Of a stretch of DNA of 36,039 nucleotides, positions 8,006 through 16,419 are shown piece by piece. A program made the position numbers and the translations under genes. The notes under the pieces were generated by a model, which saw nothing but the letters and a program-made list of their open reading frames with translations, did no database searches and was not told where the DNA came from. Source of the stretch: Candidatus Methanoperedens sp. (GTDB lineage: Archaea; Halobacteriota; Methanosarcinia; Methanosarcinales; Methanoperedenaceae). Position 1 is the stretch's first letter. Every line of letters starts with the position of its first letter. The stretch spans positions 1 through 36,039 of the forward strand of contig JAUSDC010000244.1 in NCBI GenBank assembly GCA_030650845.1. The letters are read 5' to 3'.

Positions 8006-8319
8006 GTTTGACATATATTGGAGTAAATAATAGAAAAGATGGCGATATTAAAATAATAATTGCCATTCTAAAAAAATATCCCGGGATAGAACAAGCTCTC
8101 ATTTTCGGCTCAAGGGCTAAAGGCAATTACAGGCCAGGATCTGACGTGGACATTGTCTTAAAAGGCAATGTTAATGAAATCACTACTGAGATAGGTTTTT
8201 CACTCAACGAAGATAGCCTTTTACCTTACAAATTCGATGTGCTGGATTATAACAGCATTTCCAATAAAAACCTGATCGATCACATCAACAGGGTGGGAAT
8301 TGTGTTTTATGCAAGATAA
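8002..8319 (+). CDS. Minimal nucleotidyltransferase (MNT type)
   Basis: This 105-aa protein has the pol-beta-like nucleotidyltransferase signature: GSRAKG at 36-41, followed by SDVDIVL with metal-binding Asp48 and Asp50. The size matches MNT proteins that usually pair with a HEPN protein in toxin-antitoxin modules, where the MNT can AMPylate or otherwise neutralise the HEPN RNase. No HEPN gene is visible on either side. The GTG start lies in a GTGA overlap with the pyrG stop, so it is translated as a tail of the pyrG transcript. It could be an orphan antitoxin or an independent nucleotidyltransferase. Confidence 0.85.
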   Translation: MSLTYIGVNNRKDGDIKIIIAILKKYPGIEQALIFGSRAKGNYRPGSDVDIVLKGNVNEITTEIGFSLNEDSLLPYKFDVLDYNSISNKNLIDHINRVGIVFYAR

Positions 8320-8331
8320 CGGACGTTTACA

Positions 8332-8358
8332 ACGAACTGATACGAACTCGAACGAACT
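8332..8358 (+). repeat. Three direct repeats with 10-nt period
   Basis: ACGAACT occurs three times at exactly 10-nt spacing (8332, 8342, 8352), beginning 12 nt after the nucleotidyltransferase stop. One-turn spacing could suit a protein-binding site; chance is also possible. Confidence 0.4.
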
Positions 8359-8428
8359 CCGGCAGCATGAGTTAAGACAAAAACATTTGGTTTTTAACAA
8401 AATATGCAACCGGAGATTTTGGGTAAAA

Positions 8429-8480
8429 CCCCGCCAGGGGCGGCGCCTCACCGGGGTCTGGGGTCGTAACCCCAGCGCCG
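8429..8480. repeat. GC-rich multi-palindrome element
   Basis: A GC-rich island in otherwise AT-rich non-coding DNA holds nested inverted repeats. CCCC-GCCA-GGGG is at 8429-8440. CTGGGG/CCCCAG with a 6-nt loop is at 8458-8475. An outer CGGCGC (8441-8446) pairs with GCGCCG (8475-8480, sharing one base with the inner stem). The composition differs from its surroundings and resembles REP/MITE-like intergenic elements. It may also end the pyrG transcript, but no U-tract follows. Confidence 0.55.
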
Positions 8481-8531
8481 TTAAGATAATAATGACCGAA
8501 ATTGGTTGTTTTCATCTAGCAGCAATAAATT

Positions 8532-9335
8532 TCACAGGTTCTCAAGCATCCTCTTCCCTTTTCGCACTGCATCCATCGAAAAAACCTCAAGATTATACAC
8601 TCCATTAAATGACAGTTCCTGCAGCACTGAGAAATCAATATTTCCTTCACCCGGCGCGCCGTGCAGGTCGCCAAAGTAACTCTGGGCAAACACCCCATTA
8701 TTGTCGTGCACATGAACATGCACCGTATGACCGTTCAACTTCCCCACAAAATCCCTGAGTTTATAAGCGTCACCTTTGCACGTTAGATTTGCATGACCAA
8801 TATCAAAAGTCGCTCGAAGATCCGGTGAGCCCACATCATTTATCGCTCGCAGGTGCTCATCAACTGTGCAGCAAAGGTTGGTTGGGTCTGTCCCTTCCTT
8901 GTTCTCAAGTCCCAGTATAACGCCGCAATCATTGGCTTTTTTTGACAGCTTTTTCAGGTTCCTTACCATACTCCTGAAGCTTTTTTCCCGGTCGCCAGAT
9001 ATCTTCCCAGGATGTACAACAAGGACGCTGCACCCGAATTCTGATGCAAGACCGATGCTTTCTTCCATGAGATGCCATTGAATGGGATCCATATGTGCAG
9101 TGTCTACCATGAGTTCTTTAGGATAATTTAACGAATCCCCATAATAAGGAGCATGCATGGTCGTAGTTACGTCGCAAGTTGAAAGGATATCTCGCAGTTC
9201 ATCCACGCGCTCTTTTATTAATTTGGATCCATCGTACAACCGCAGCTTCGGAATATAAAGTTCAACGCTCTTAACCTCTTTTTCCAGTTCTGGCAGAGGC
9301 GATGCAAAGGATGAGGCACCAATTATCATTTTCAT
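8532..9335 (-). CDS. Sugar phosphate isomerase/epimerase-like TIM-barrel protein
   Basis: The 267-aa protein belongs to the xylose-isomerase-like TIM-barrel / AP-endonuclease 2 superfamily. It shows the ordered metal-site segments: HAPY near residue 61, VVHPG near 109, LENK near 143, a FDIGHAN segment near 180, HVHVHDN near 207 and the DLHGAPGEGNIDF segment near 221. Members act as sugar isomerases, epimerases or endonuclease IV-like enzymes. The length and lack of endonuclease IV DNA-binding loops favour a metabolic role; the substrate cannot be read from sequence. M1 and M3 are both possible starts. It is divergent from the small membrane protein that follows. Confidence 0.85.
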   Translation of the reverse strand: MKMIIGASSFASPLPELEKEVKSVELYIPKLRLYDGSKLIKERVDELRDILSTCDVTTTMHAPYYGDSLNYPKELMVDTAHMDPIQWHLMEESIGLASEFGCSVLVVHPGKISGDREKSFRSMVRNLKKLSKKANDCGVILGLENKEGTDPTNLCCTVDEHLRAINDVGSPDLRATFDIGHANLTCKGDAYKLRDFVGKLNGHTVHVHVHDNNGVFAQSYFGDLHGAPGEGNIDFSVLQELSFNGVYNLEVFSMDAVRKGKRMLENL

Positions 9336-9407
9336 ATTAGATAGACATCCTGGATGCTATCAAAGTATTAATAAGTTCGAGATTTTAATTCAGTAAAGAT
9401 TAATATA

Positions 9408-9785
9408 ATGAGTGCAATAGAGGATGGAGAAAGGATTGAAATGAACAAAAAAAAAATTATATTCATAGGGTTGCTTGGAGCTGTATTTTTTCTTGCAGGT
9501 ATTTACTTAAGGATCATTGACCAGGAAAAAAGTGACATCTCTTTTGAATATCTTGGCATCGGCACATGGATCGCAGGGATTGTATTTTTTGTCGTTTATC
9601 CAAAATATAAAGAGATAGTATCATTCATTCTGGGGCTATTGGTGCTGCATGCAGGCGTTTTGCTTATTCTGAAAGATCAGTATTCAAATCCGAAACTTCT
9701 TGGCTTCCTGATCTTTACTTCCGGAGTGATTATTGTCTTGAGTTCCGGTTTGTCAGATTATATAAAGAACCGAAAAAAGAAATAA
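9408..9785 (+). CDS. Small four-helix membrane protein
   Basis: This 125-aa hypothetical protein has four hydrophobic segments (about residues 17-34, 49-63, 70-86 and 94-112) and a K/R-rich cytoplasmic end. No family is recognised. The ATG at 9408 lies in a polar leader; an ATG at 9441 (residue 12, before a lysine run and the first helix) is an equally good start and has a GGAGAAAGGA stretch upstream. It converges with the FAD oxidoreductase. Confidence 0.65.
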   Translation: MSAIEDGERIEMNKKKIIFIGLLGAVFFLAGIYLRIIDQEKSDISFEYLGIGTWIAGIVFFVVYPKYKEIVSFILGLLVLHAGVLLILKDQYSNPKLLGFLIFTSGVIIVLSSGLSDYIKNRKKK

Positions 9786-9797
9786 CAAACATCAAGC

Positions 9798-11207
9798 TCA
9801 CAGTTTCTTGTCTTCTTTCAATACTTTCAGGAGTTCAAGCACTGAATATGCAGCCCTTGTGACCCCCATGCTTCTATTATCTGTATCAGTCCCTGCAAGA
9901 TAGAGATTCTTGATCGGTGAACGCTGCCCTGCAATAAAACCGTTTATTGTAACAGCGGCTTTCTCAGGGATAGTTATCTGGTAATGCGTCATCTCGATCT
10001 TCTTATCGATCCCTGGAATAGCTCTCATTATTATCTCAAGCGCACGCTTCTTTTCACTTTCAATGTCCTTCTTATCGTCAATAATGAAGGTGAACCCGAT
10101 CAACTGCTTTCCTTTTGGAGCTATATTCTGATCATAGTTACTGATCGGCATAGCCCAGTAAGCGCCATTTTTGAACCATACCTCAGAACCCATATAATCA
10201 AATTCCTTCATTTTCTCGCTCAATCCAAGCCATATCGTGAGGCTCAATGTCTGCTCTATGCGGGATATGTTCTCTTTAAAATCAGCGGGCAGCGGTACAA
10301 GAGAGGGAAGGGTTTTTACAAAACCCGTGTACACAACTGCGTCAGCTGTATAAGTATCAGTATCAGTTGCAACTCCGGTTGCCTTCCCGTCAAGGGTAAG
10401 TATCTCGCCCACATGTACACCTGTCTTAATACTTACATTTGAAGGCATAGAATACAGGACTGAATTCAGAAAAGATTTAAGTCCTCCACGCGGGTATGCC
10501 TGGGCGTATGCAACCCTGTTGGTGGCAAGTCTTCCCAGGGTTGAAAGACGTGCAGTAAGCTGGTATTTCGACAGCATGCCTGTGAGGGTGGACGCATATG
10601 AATTCCCATTTGTCACGGGTTCGTCTTTGAAGATGTCCTCTGAAACGCTGTCCCTCACAAAACTGCTACCAAAAAGAATACGGTTGACAGAAGTTTCTTT
10701 CATGGATTTGCCTGAAAGGAATGGAGCGATTGCATCAACAAAATCAAAGGTGTCTTTGCTCAACCCTTTTGGCAGGAAATCATAAACTGACTGGCTGCCG
10801 TCAAGCATGCCAAAAGCGTTCAAGGTGATCGCCTTTGTGAGCGACTGGGAAAGTAGCAGCCTGTCTTTTCTGGGTAGCACATCAAAAGTTACAAAATCCT
10901 GGATATTGGAAGGGATTTTTGTAAGACCTTTCTCTGTTCTTACATAATAAGTCCCGTAATCCAGAAAAACAGGAACATAGGTGAAATATTCATCCATCAA
11001 ACGCCGAAGCGGCCCTTCTCTAAGATGCGTTATCGCATGAGGACCAGTATCCACCTGGAAGCCGTCAACTGTATAGCTGTTGCAGTTACCTCCTACTAAG
11101 CTATTCTTTTCAAGAACGAGGACTTTTTTACCGTGCTTTGATAGCGTAAGGGCAGACAGGAGACCGCTTATTCCCCCACCAATAACTATAACATCATAAT
11201 CAGTCAT
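9798..11207 (-). CDS. FAD-dependent phytoene desaturase-like oxidoreductase
   Basis: The 469-aa protein opens with a Rossmann FAD-binding motif (VIGGGISGL, residues 8-16) followed by VLEKNSLVGGNCNSY, typical of CrtI/phytoene desaturase and related amine-oxidase-fold enzymes. The C-terminal FAD motif is YLAGTDTDNRSMG near 435. In archaea such proteins act on isoprenoids or are of unknown substrate. The SD (GGAG, 11214-11217 on the minus strand) is intact, but an insertion element begins within about 10-20 nt of it. The gene has therefore been separated from the co-directional PHP gene beyond the element, and its promoter has probably been replaced. Confidence 0.85.
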   Translation of the reverse strand: MTDYDVIVIGGGISGLLSALTLSKHGKKVLVLEKNSLVGGNCNSYTVDGFQVDTGPHAITHLREGPLRRLMDEYFTYVPVFLDYGTYYVRTEKGLTKIPSNIQDFVTFDVLPRKDRLLLSQSLTKAITLNAFGMLDGSQSVYDFLPKGLSKDTFDFVDAIAPFLSGKSMKETSVNRILFGSSFVRDSVSEDIFKDEPVTNGNSYASTLTGMLSKYQLTARLSTLGRLATNRVAYAQAYPRGGLKSFLNSVLYSMPSNVSIKTGVHVGEILTLDGKATGVATDTDTYTADAVVYTGFVKTLPSLVPLPADFKENISRIEQTLSLTIWLGLSEKMKEFDYMGSEVWFKNGAYWAMPISNYDQNIAPKGKQLIGFTFIIDDKKDIESEKKRALEIIMRAIPGIDKKIEMTHYQITIPEKAAVTINGFIAGQRSPIKNLYLAGTDTDNRSMGVTRAAYSVLELLKVLKEDKKL

Positions 11208-11227
11208 CTAAATCTCCGTGGGGTGCA

Positions 11228-11258
11228 GGGGTAGCGGATACCCCGTACTTAATAGTAC
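11228..11258 (+). repeat. Left-end hairpins of the tnpB element
   Basis: Two adjacent imperfectly separated stem-loops: GGGGTA (11228-11233) with TACCCC (11239-11244), and GTACT (11245-11249) with AGTAC (11254-11258). Subterminal hairpins are the TnpA recognition structures in this superfamily, so a partner TnpA may act in trans. Confidence 0.5.
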
Positions 11259-11349
11259 TAGGAGGAAGCGTACCCCGCCTTATAGCGAACATTACTTTCA
11301 CACCACTATCAAAAGCGATATATATTCCAGAAATCAATGCCGATGCTGC

Positions 11350-12516
11350 ATGGAAAGAACGATTAAACTTAAACTGGAATTGTTTGATGAAAGTAAAGAA
11401 ACGCTTAGACAGACGATGGTTTTGAGTAATCAGGTTTTCAATGAAATTGCCAGATACGGTTTTGATAACCAGACTTGTAGTAAAGTATCTGTCCACCATG
11501 CTACTTATTACGGTATTCGAGAAAAGCATCCTGAACTTCCGTGTTCTATTGTTCAGGGAATCAGAGATGTTGCATGTGATGCACTCAAGGGACTTGAACT
11601 GAAAAAACTTCCCAAGAGTAAACCCTTCTCTGCTATCCGATATAATAAACGTGTGCATAGGATCAACCTTTTCAAACAAACAGTCAGTCTTTCTTCGATA
11701 AAAGGAAGAGTTGCTGCCGAGTTTTCTATTCCTGAATATTACAGGCAATACCTTAATTGGAATTTCAAAACATCTACACTCAGTTATAACAAACAGCAGG
11801 ATACTTTTTATTTGCATGTGACTATTCATAAACTTTCTCCTGAACCCATTGGCGATAAGGTTCTTGGAATCGATAGGGGAATTGTTAATATCGCCGTGAC
11901 TTCCAATAATAAATTTTTCAATAGCAAGCCAGTCAAAAACGTGAGAGCAAAATACGCATTTCTTAGAGCGAAACTTCAAAGCAAAGGCACTAAATCTGCT
12001 AATAAACTTCTCAGGAAGATCAGCAGGAAAGAGCAACGGTTTGTTTCCGGGGTCAATCACTGTATCTCTAAAGAAATTGTGTCTATGCCTTTTGATATTT
12101 TTGCTATTGAAGATTTGACCAGCATAAGGGTTCAGAGCAGAAATAAAGGAATAGATTTTACTCGCAAACTGAATAATTGGGCGTTCTATGAACTTGAACA
12201 GTTTATCAGATATAAGGCTGAAGCTATGGGTAAATCTGTTGTATCTATTGATCCACGGTACACAAGTCAGAAATGCTCTGCCTGTGGACATATCGATAAA
12301 GGGAACAGGAAAGGACATTTGTTCAAGTGTGTTAAATGTGGATTTCAAATGCATGCTGACCTCAATGCTGCGCGGAATATTGCCGTTCTCGGTATATCTG
12401 GAAACGGTAGGCTGACTGTAACTCAGCCATACATTGCGTGTGATGAAGTTGAAGCCCGTGAGGGAATTGATACTGAACATAGTGATAATGCTCCGCACTT
12501 TATAGTGCGGAGTTAA
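11350..12516 (+). CDS. tnpB: RNA-guided endonuclease TnpB
   Basis: The 388-aa protein has the split RuvC nuclease: Asp175 in GIDRG, Glu254 in AIEDL and Asp337 in ADLNAARN. A zinc ribbon lies between the last two (Cys309, Cys312, Cys327, Cys330). All catalytic residues are present, so it is predicted active. TnpB proteins cut DNA guided by an RNA made from the element's right end, favouring retention of the element. The open frame extends upstream to a GTG at 11218, but that part covers the left-end hairpins and has no protein-like pattern. The MERTIKL start at 11350 matches the family. The right-end hairpin lies inside the last codons. Confidence 0.93.
   Translation: MERTIKLKLELFDESKETLRQTMVLSNQVFNEIARYGFDNQTCSKVSVHHATYYGIREKHPELPCSIVQGIRDVACDALKGLELKKLPKSKPFSAIRYNKRVHRINLFKQTVSLSSIKGRVAAEFSIPEYYRQYLNWNFKTSTLSYNKQQDTFYLHVTIHKLSPEPIGDKVLGIDRGIVNIAVTSNNKFFNSKPVKNVRAKYAFLRAKLQSKGTKSANKLLRKISRKEQRFVSGVNHCISKEIVSMPFDIFAIEDLTSIRVQSRNKGIDFTRKLNNWAFYELEQFIRYKAEAMGKSVVSIDPRYTSQKCSACGHIDKGNRKGHLFKCVKCGFQMHADLNAARNIAVLGISGNGRLTVTQPYIACDEVEAREGIDTEHSDNAPHFIVRS
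12491..12512 (+). repeat. Right-end hairpin of the tnpB element (guide-RNA scaffold region)
   Basis: CTCCGCACT (12491-12499) pairs perfectly with AGTGCGGAG (12504-12512) around TTAT, overlapping the end of tnpB. In this superfamily the right end is both a transposition hairpin and the 3' part of the omega RNA, whose guide would be the flanking sequence just beyond the element. Confidence 0.65.
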
Positions 12517-12533
12517 AGTTACGGATACCTAAT

Positions 12534-13217
12534 CTAATGCCCAATATGAAAAATCTTACTGTGGAGTTCTCTGGACAGTCTACGCATTCTTCGCGCCAAC
12601 CCTCGAAAAGCATGGACTATCATAATATTTGGAGGAATGATCTGCCCGCCGGATCTTGTTTTTCCCTTTCGGATGGATTCAAGCACCGAACTTTCACTTC
12701 GATGGCAGTCTATTTCTGTAAAACCCAGCCCAATGGCAGATAGAAGGTGCGAGTCGCTTCCACCAACTTCAGGCTTACCAAGCGATAATGCCAGCTCTTT
12801 TGCCTTTTCATTCTCCCCGAACAGGCATCTTGAATTAAAGGTCTCTATGGCATCAGCGTCTTTTGCTGCATATCCGATGCTGTTTTTCTTGAATGGATGC
12901 GGGGCTATGACCACTGCGCCTTTTTGTCGGGCGATCGTTAAAGTCTCTGATAATGGAAGATCAGGCAGGATATTTTCTCTTATCCCGAGCACGATGAGAT
13001 GTCCGTCTGATGTTGATATCTCTATTCCAGGAATAACGATCAAAGATAGATTCAGTTCCTTTGCTCTCCGTAATCCACTCAAACTTCCTTCGATGGTATT
13101 GTGGTCGCAAATAGCAATGCCATCAAGTCCTTTTCTGACAGCCTGCTTCAGGATATCATCCACTGAAAGATTACTATCTGATGAATAATTGGAATGGATA
13201 TGCAGGTCAAAACGCAT
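12534..13217 (-). CDS. PHP-domain metal-dependent phosphoesterase
   Basis: The 227-aa protein is a stand-alone PHP domain: HIHSNYSSD at 6-14 (HxH), ICDHN near 37, PGIEIS near 64, APHPFK near 104 and GSDSH near 153. These ligands form the tri-metal site of PHP phosphatases, related to histidinol phosphatase and the PHP part of DNA polymerases; YciV/RNase AM-type nucleotide or RNA 3'-end hydrolysis is another family activity. The substrate is not determinable here. A second PHP protein occurs at 21441-22319. It diverges from psmB and shares a 120-nt promoter region with it; the insertion element begins directly after its stop. Confidence 0.88.
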   Translation of the reverse strand: MRFDLHIHSNYSSDSNLSVDDILKQAVRKGLDGIAICDHNTIEGSLSGLRRAKELNLSLIVIPGIEISTSDGHLIVLGIRENILPDLPLSETLTIARQKGAVVIAPHPFKKNSIGYAAKDADAIETFNSRCLFGENEKAKELALSLGKPEVGGSDSHLLSAIGLGFTEIDCHRSESSVLESIRKGKTRSGGQIIPPNIMIVHAFRGLARRMRRLSRELHSKIFHIGH

Positions 13218-13261
13218 AGTACTATACTTTCCTGTATATTGAAAAAACTAACTCAAAAAAC

Positions 13262-13269
13262 TTTAAATA
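13262..13269 (+). promoter_or_regulatory. TATA box of psmB, with upstream A-rich BRE-like stretch
   Basis: TTTAAATA preceded by an A-run is a canonical archaeal promoter. Transcription would start near 13292, giving a leader of about 45 nt that includes the duplicated SD. Confidence 0.65.
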
Positions 13270-13314
13270 CCCATACACAGATTAAGATGTACTAATTTTC
13301 TCATTTTTAGTGAT

Positions 13315-13336
13315 GAGGTATTTGAGAGGTATTTGA
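13315..13336 (+). repeat. Tandem duplication of the SD segment before psmB
   Basis: GAGGTATTTGA is present twice in perfect tandem (13315-13325 and 13326-13336), ending one base before the ATG at 13338. Each copy carries a GAGGT SD core, the second at 7 nt from the start codon. Confidence 0.7.
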
Positions 13337-13337
13337 A

Positions 13338-13967
13338 ATGGACAATATGGAATATAAAGGAACTACCACGATCGGTTTAGTCTGCGATAAGGGAGTAGTC
13401 CTGGCAACCGAGAGAAGAGCGACAATGGGGCACTTCATTGCAAGTAAAGATGCTAAGAAAGTCTATCAGATAGACGATCTTATAGCGATGACAACCGCAG
13501 GCTCTGTGGGAGATGCCCAGAGACTTGTTAAATGGATGCAGGTTGAATCAAGACTTTACAAAATGCGAAGGGAAGAACCAATGACTGTAAAGGGTATTGT
13601 AAGTTTGCTTGCCAACATATTGAGCGGAAACAGGTACTACCCGTATTTTGTCCAGCTTCTTGTAGGGGGGGTGGATAAGAACGGACCTGGAATATATTCC
13701 CTTGACGCCATAGGCGGAATTATTGAAGAAAAGAAAGCTGTATCTACAGGATCAGGTTCCCCGATGGCATATGGTGTTCTTGAAGACAGGTACGTTGATA
13801 ATATGTCTATTGATGATGGAGTCGAACTGGCAGTGCGCGCACTGCATAATGCAATGAAGCGTGATTCAGCATCCGGCAATGGCATAGAAGTGATCAAGAT
13901 CACAGCGGATGGATATACGAAAGTAGAAGATACTGAAATAACTAAATTGCGCGAAGCATTAACTTAG
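13338..13967 (+). CDS. psmB: Proteasome beta subunit
   Basis: The 209-aa precursor has a short propeptide (residues 1-8) cut before Thr9, the N-terminal nucleophile in GTTTIG. Catalytic partners are in place: Glu25 (mature 17, in ATERR) and Lys41 (mature 33). The later [12 protein letters not shown] segment also matches. It forms the inner heptameric rings of the 20S proteasome that degrade unfolded proteins handed on by PAN-like ATPases. It is followed by fttA at 39 nt, an order found in many Euryarchaeota. It diverges from the PHP gene. Confidence 0.97.
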   Translation: MDNMEYKGTTTIGLVCDKGVVLATERRATMGHFIASKDAKKVYQIDDLIAMTTAGSVGDAQRLVKWMQVESRLYKMRREEPMTVKGIVSLLANILSGNRYYPYFVQLLVGGVDKNGPGIYSLDAIGGIIEEKKAVSTGSGSPMAYGVLEDRYVDNMSIDDGVELAVRALHNAMKRDSASGNGIEVIKITADGYTKVEDTEITKLREALT

Positions 13968-13991
13968 TTCTTTTTTATTATTTTTTATTTT
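13968..13991 (+). terminator. U-rich tract between psmB and fttA
   Basis: Directly after the psmB stop comes an almost pure T tract (two T6 runs broken by ATTA). This is the type of signal used in archaeal intrinsic and aCPSF1-dependent termination. The next gene encodes that very factor, and its AAAAGGA SD follows at once. Confidence 0.6.
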
Positions 13992-14006
13992 AAAAGGAAA
14001 AATACG

Positions 14007-15920
14007 ATGACTGTTGATGAATTAATAACTGAATTAAAACATAAAATTAGAGCCAAACTTCCACCCGATGTTACGATATCAGATGTGGATTTTGAAGGGC
14101 CTGAGCTTGTTATTTATACAGAAGAGCCAAAAAAATTTGCAGACAACGGCGACCTGATCAAAGGTCTTGCAAAGGAATTAAGAAAACGCCTTGTAGTAAG
14201 ACCTGACCCAAAAGTGCTGGTCCAGGGCGAGGAAGCCATCGCTGCAATATCAAAGATCGTACCTGCAGAATCAGGCATCTCGAACCATTATTTTGATGTG
14301 GACACAGGAGAGGTAGTTATAGAAGCTGAAAAACCAGGTCTTGTAATTGGAAGACACGGGGAAACGCTTCGTGAAATAACAAAAGAGATCGGGTGGACTC
14401 CAAAGGTTGTCCGCACCCCTCCAATGAAATCAACAACAGTGAACAACATTCGACAGTTCATGCGAGCCAATAAGGATGAACGCAAAACCATCCTGAAGAC
14501 CATCGGCAGAAAGATACACAGGGACATCACATCCAAGGATAAATGGGTGAGATTGACAACGCTGGGAGCATGCCGTGAGGTAGGTCGCAGCTGCTTTTTG
14601 CTATCCACACCTGAAACAAGGATACTTATCGATTGCGGAGTATCTGTAAGCAATGATGATAACGGCACACCTTATCTTTATGTTCCAGAAGTGCAGCCCA
14701 TCAACCAGATAGATGCTGTTGTTTTGACACATGCACATCTTGATCACATCGGACTTGTTCCGCTTTTATTCAAATATGGCTATGAAGGGCCGGTTTACTG
14801 CACCCCGCCAACGCGCGACCTGATGGCGCTGCTTCAACTGGACTATATAGACGTGGCAGCAAAAGAAGGCAGGAAGGCACCTTATGAATCAGTGATGATA
14901 CGCGAAGTGCTAAAACATACTATTACTTTGAATTATGGTGATGTGACCGACATTGGCCCGGACATGAAGCTCACTCTACATAATGCAGGACACATACTGG
15001 GTTCATCCATAGCGCATTTCCATGTTGGGGACGGTTTGTACAATATCGCTTTCACTGGCGATTTCAAGTTCGAAAAAACTCGACTTTTCGATCCTGCAGA
15101 AACTGATTTCCCGCGCATAGAGACGCTTGTGATGGAGGCAACATACGGCGGATCGCGGGACATGCAACCATCACGAAAGGATGCTGAGCGGCATATCACA
15201 CAGATCGCAAAAGAGACGCTTGAAATTGGCGGAAGTGTAATTATCCCGACATTCGCTGTAGGACGAAGCCAGGAAGTCATGATCGTATTAGAAGAAGCCA
15301 TACGAAAAGGATTGATACCTGATGTCCCTGTTTATCTTGACGGTATGATATCCGAGGCTACAGCCATCCATACCACTCATCCCGAATATTTGAATAATGA
15401 ACTCAGGAACCAGATATTCCATAAGGGAATGAACCCATTCCTCTCAAAATGTTTCATCCAGGTGGACTCAAAAGAGAAGCGAATGAAGATCATCAATGAC
15501 CGGGAGCCGTGCATCGTCCTTGCTACATCAGGTATGATGAACGGCGGACCTGTTATGGAATACGTGAAAGCCTTCGGACCTGAGGAAAAGTTCACTCTGG
15601 TTTTCGTAGGTTACCAGGCTGAAGGCACCCTTGGAAGGCGCATCCAGAAGGGATGGAAAGAGCTTCCGGTGTCAGCCGGAGGTGGAAGGACTGAGACTAT
15701 CAAGATCAACCTGAGAATAGAGACGGTTGACGGTTTCTCCGGTCACTCTGATAGAGGCCAGCTTATGGAATATGTGAGAAGGATGAGACCCAGAGCAGAG
15801 CATATCCTGACACAGCATGGTGATGATAAGAATTGCATGGACCTTGCAAGCTCTATATACAGAAAATATAAGATCGAGACAAGGGCTCCAATGAACCTCG
15901 AGACAATAAGGCTGGCTTAG
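14007..15920 (+). CDS. fttA: aCPSF1/FttA transcription termination factor and ribonuclease (KH, metallo-beta-lactamase, beta-CASP)
   Basis: The 637-aa protein matches the length and order of euryarchaeal aCPSF1. Two N-terminal KH-type domains (about 1-145) include a VIGRHGETL loop. The metallo-beta-lactamase domain has HxHxDH at His242, His244, Asp246 and His247, with NAGHILGSS and GDFKFE. The beta-CASP domain has [10 protein letters not shown] and TSGMMNGGP. The C-terminus has GFSGHSD and a late TQHGDD. aCPSF1 is the archaeal homologue of CPSF73 and ends transcription by cutting RNA at U-rich 3' ends. It dimerises through its C-terminus. The SD is AAAAGGA. The upstream U-tract suggests feedback on its own read-through transcript; that is inference. 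Confidence 0.95.
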   Translation: MTVDELITELKHKIRAKLPPDVTISDVDFEGPELVIYTEEPKKFADNGDLIKGLAKELRKRLVVRPDPKVLVQGEEAIAAISKIVPAESGISNHYFDVDTGEVVIEAEKPGLVIGRHGETLREITKEIGWTPKVVRTPPMKSTTVNNIRQFMRANKDERKTILKTIGRKIHRDITSKDKWVRLTTLGACREVGRSCFLLSTPETRILIDCGVSVSNDDNGTPYLYVPEVQPINQIDAVVLTHAHLDHIGLVPLLFKYGYEGPVYCTPPTRDLMALLQLDYIDVAAKEGRKAPYESVMIREVLKHTITLNYGDVTDIGPDMKLTLHNAGHILGSSIAHFHVGDGLYNIAFTGDFKFEKTRLFDPAETDFPRIETLVMEATYGGSRDMQPSRKDAERHITQIAKETLEIGGSVIIPTFAVGRSQEVMIVLEEAIRKGLIPDVPVYLDGMISEATAIHTTHPEYLNNELRNQIFHKGMNPFLSKCFIQVDSKEKRMKIINDREPCIVLATSGMMNGGPVMEYVKAFGPEEKFTLVFVGYQAEGTLGRRIQKGWKELPVSAGGGRTETIKINLRIETVDGFSGHSDRGQLMEYVRRMRPRAEHILTQHGDDKNCMDLASSIYRKYKIETRAPMNLETIRLA

Positions 15921-16002
15921 TCGGAAACTAAAGATCATTTCATTTTCTTGAAATCTAGCAGAATAGCAATACTTAAACTTCCTGCCGCATATTCAGAGGC
16001 AC

Positions 16003-16377
16003 ATGGTAAAAGTTGAAGTCGTGATGGATGAGAGGGCTTTGCTTGCACGAGCCATGCTCAACCTCAGGCTGATAAAATTATCCTGGGCGCTTTTCTTTAT
16101 CCTTATAGGAGCGAGCTGGATCCTTGAAAGCCTCCATACGATAGACAGTACGCAAAAATGGGCGCTGTTATATGCTGGCACGGGTTTGATATTGCTATTG
16201 CTGAATCTTCTGAGATTTATTTTCAAGATCCCTGCTAGCAGGTTTACCACAGGGCTTGGATTTCTCGGCGTTTTGATGGGCGCAGCGAATTATTATGCTC
16301 CTGACAGCATTTCAATATGGGCAGCAGCTATTCTTATTATCGGGTTCAGTATGCTGCTGGGTGCGCTAAAGAGATAA
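16003..16377 (+). CDS. Small four-helix membrane protein
   Basis: This 124-aa hypothetical has a short charged N-terminus and four hydrophobic helices (about residues 27-42, 52-70, 83-97 and 104-120) ending in KR. No family is recognised. An AGAGG precedes the ATG closely, and a TATA-like ACTTAAAC near 15970 fits a leaderless transcript. M8 (16024) is an alternative start. It converges with acdB. Confidence 0.65.
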   Translation: MVKVEVVMDERALLARAMLNLRLIKLSWALFFILIGASWILESLHTIDSTQKWALLYAGTGLILLLLNLLRFIFKIPASRFTTGLGFLGVLMGAANYYAPDSISIWAAAILIIGFSMLLGALKR

Positions 16378-16419
16378 TGGAAGTCTTGAAATTGAAGGTG
16401 AAATTAGCAACGAACTCAC

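Larger units (their letters stand above)
11218..12530 (+). mobile_element. IS200/IS605-superfamily element carrying only tnpB (IS1341-type)
   Basis: The element fills the gap between two minus-strand genes and contains a complete tnpB without tnpA. The left end has two small hairpins (GGGGTA/TACCCC at 11228-11244 and GTACT/AGTAC at 11245-11258). The right end has a perfect 9-bp hairpin (12491-12512). The 8-mer CGGATACC occurs near both ends (11235-11242 and 12522-12529). Ends are approximate; this superfamily makes no target duplication, so boundaries need an empty-site comparison. Confidence 0.75.

Noticed and set aside
8429-8480. GC-rich island as CRISPR repeat or riboswitch
   Set aside because: There is a single copy with no spacer array, and the nested stems match no riboswitch core I recognise.
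8300-8608. 102-codon plus-strand frame as a HEPN partner for the MNT gene
   Set aside because: It runs through the repeats and GC-rich palindromes, contains no HEPN RxxxxH pattern, and overlaps the 3' end of the TIM-barrel gene.
11200-12498. 432-codon open frame antisense to tnpB
   Set aside because: It is an almost exact antisense mirror of TnpB, which has all catalytic motifs. The antisense product is rich in F, S and N without domain pattern and has no SD.
12637-13188. 183-codon plus-strand frame antisense to the PHP gene
   Set aside because: The PHP frame on the minus strand has all metal ligands; this frame is an S/F/P-rich shadow.
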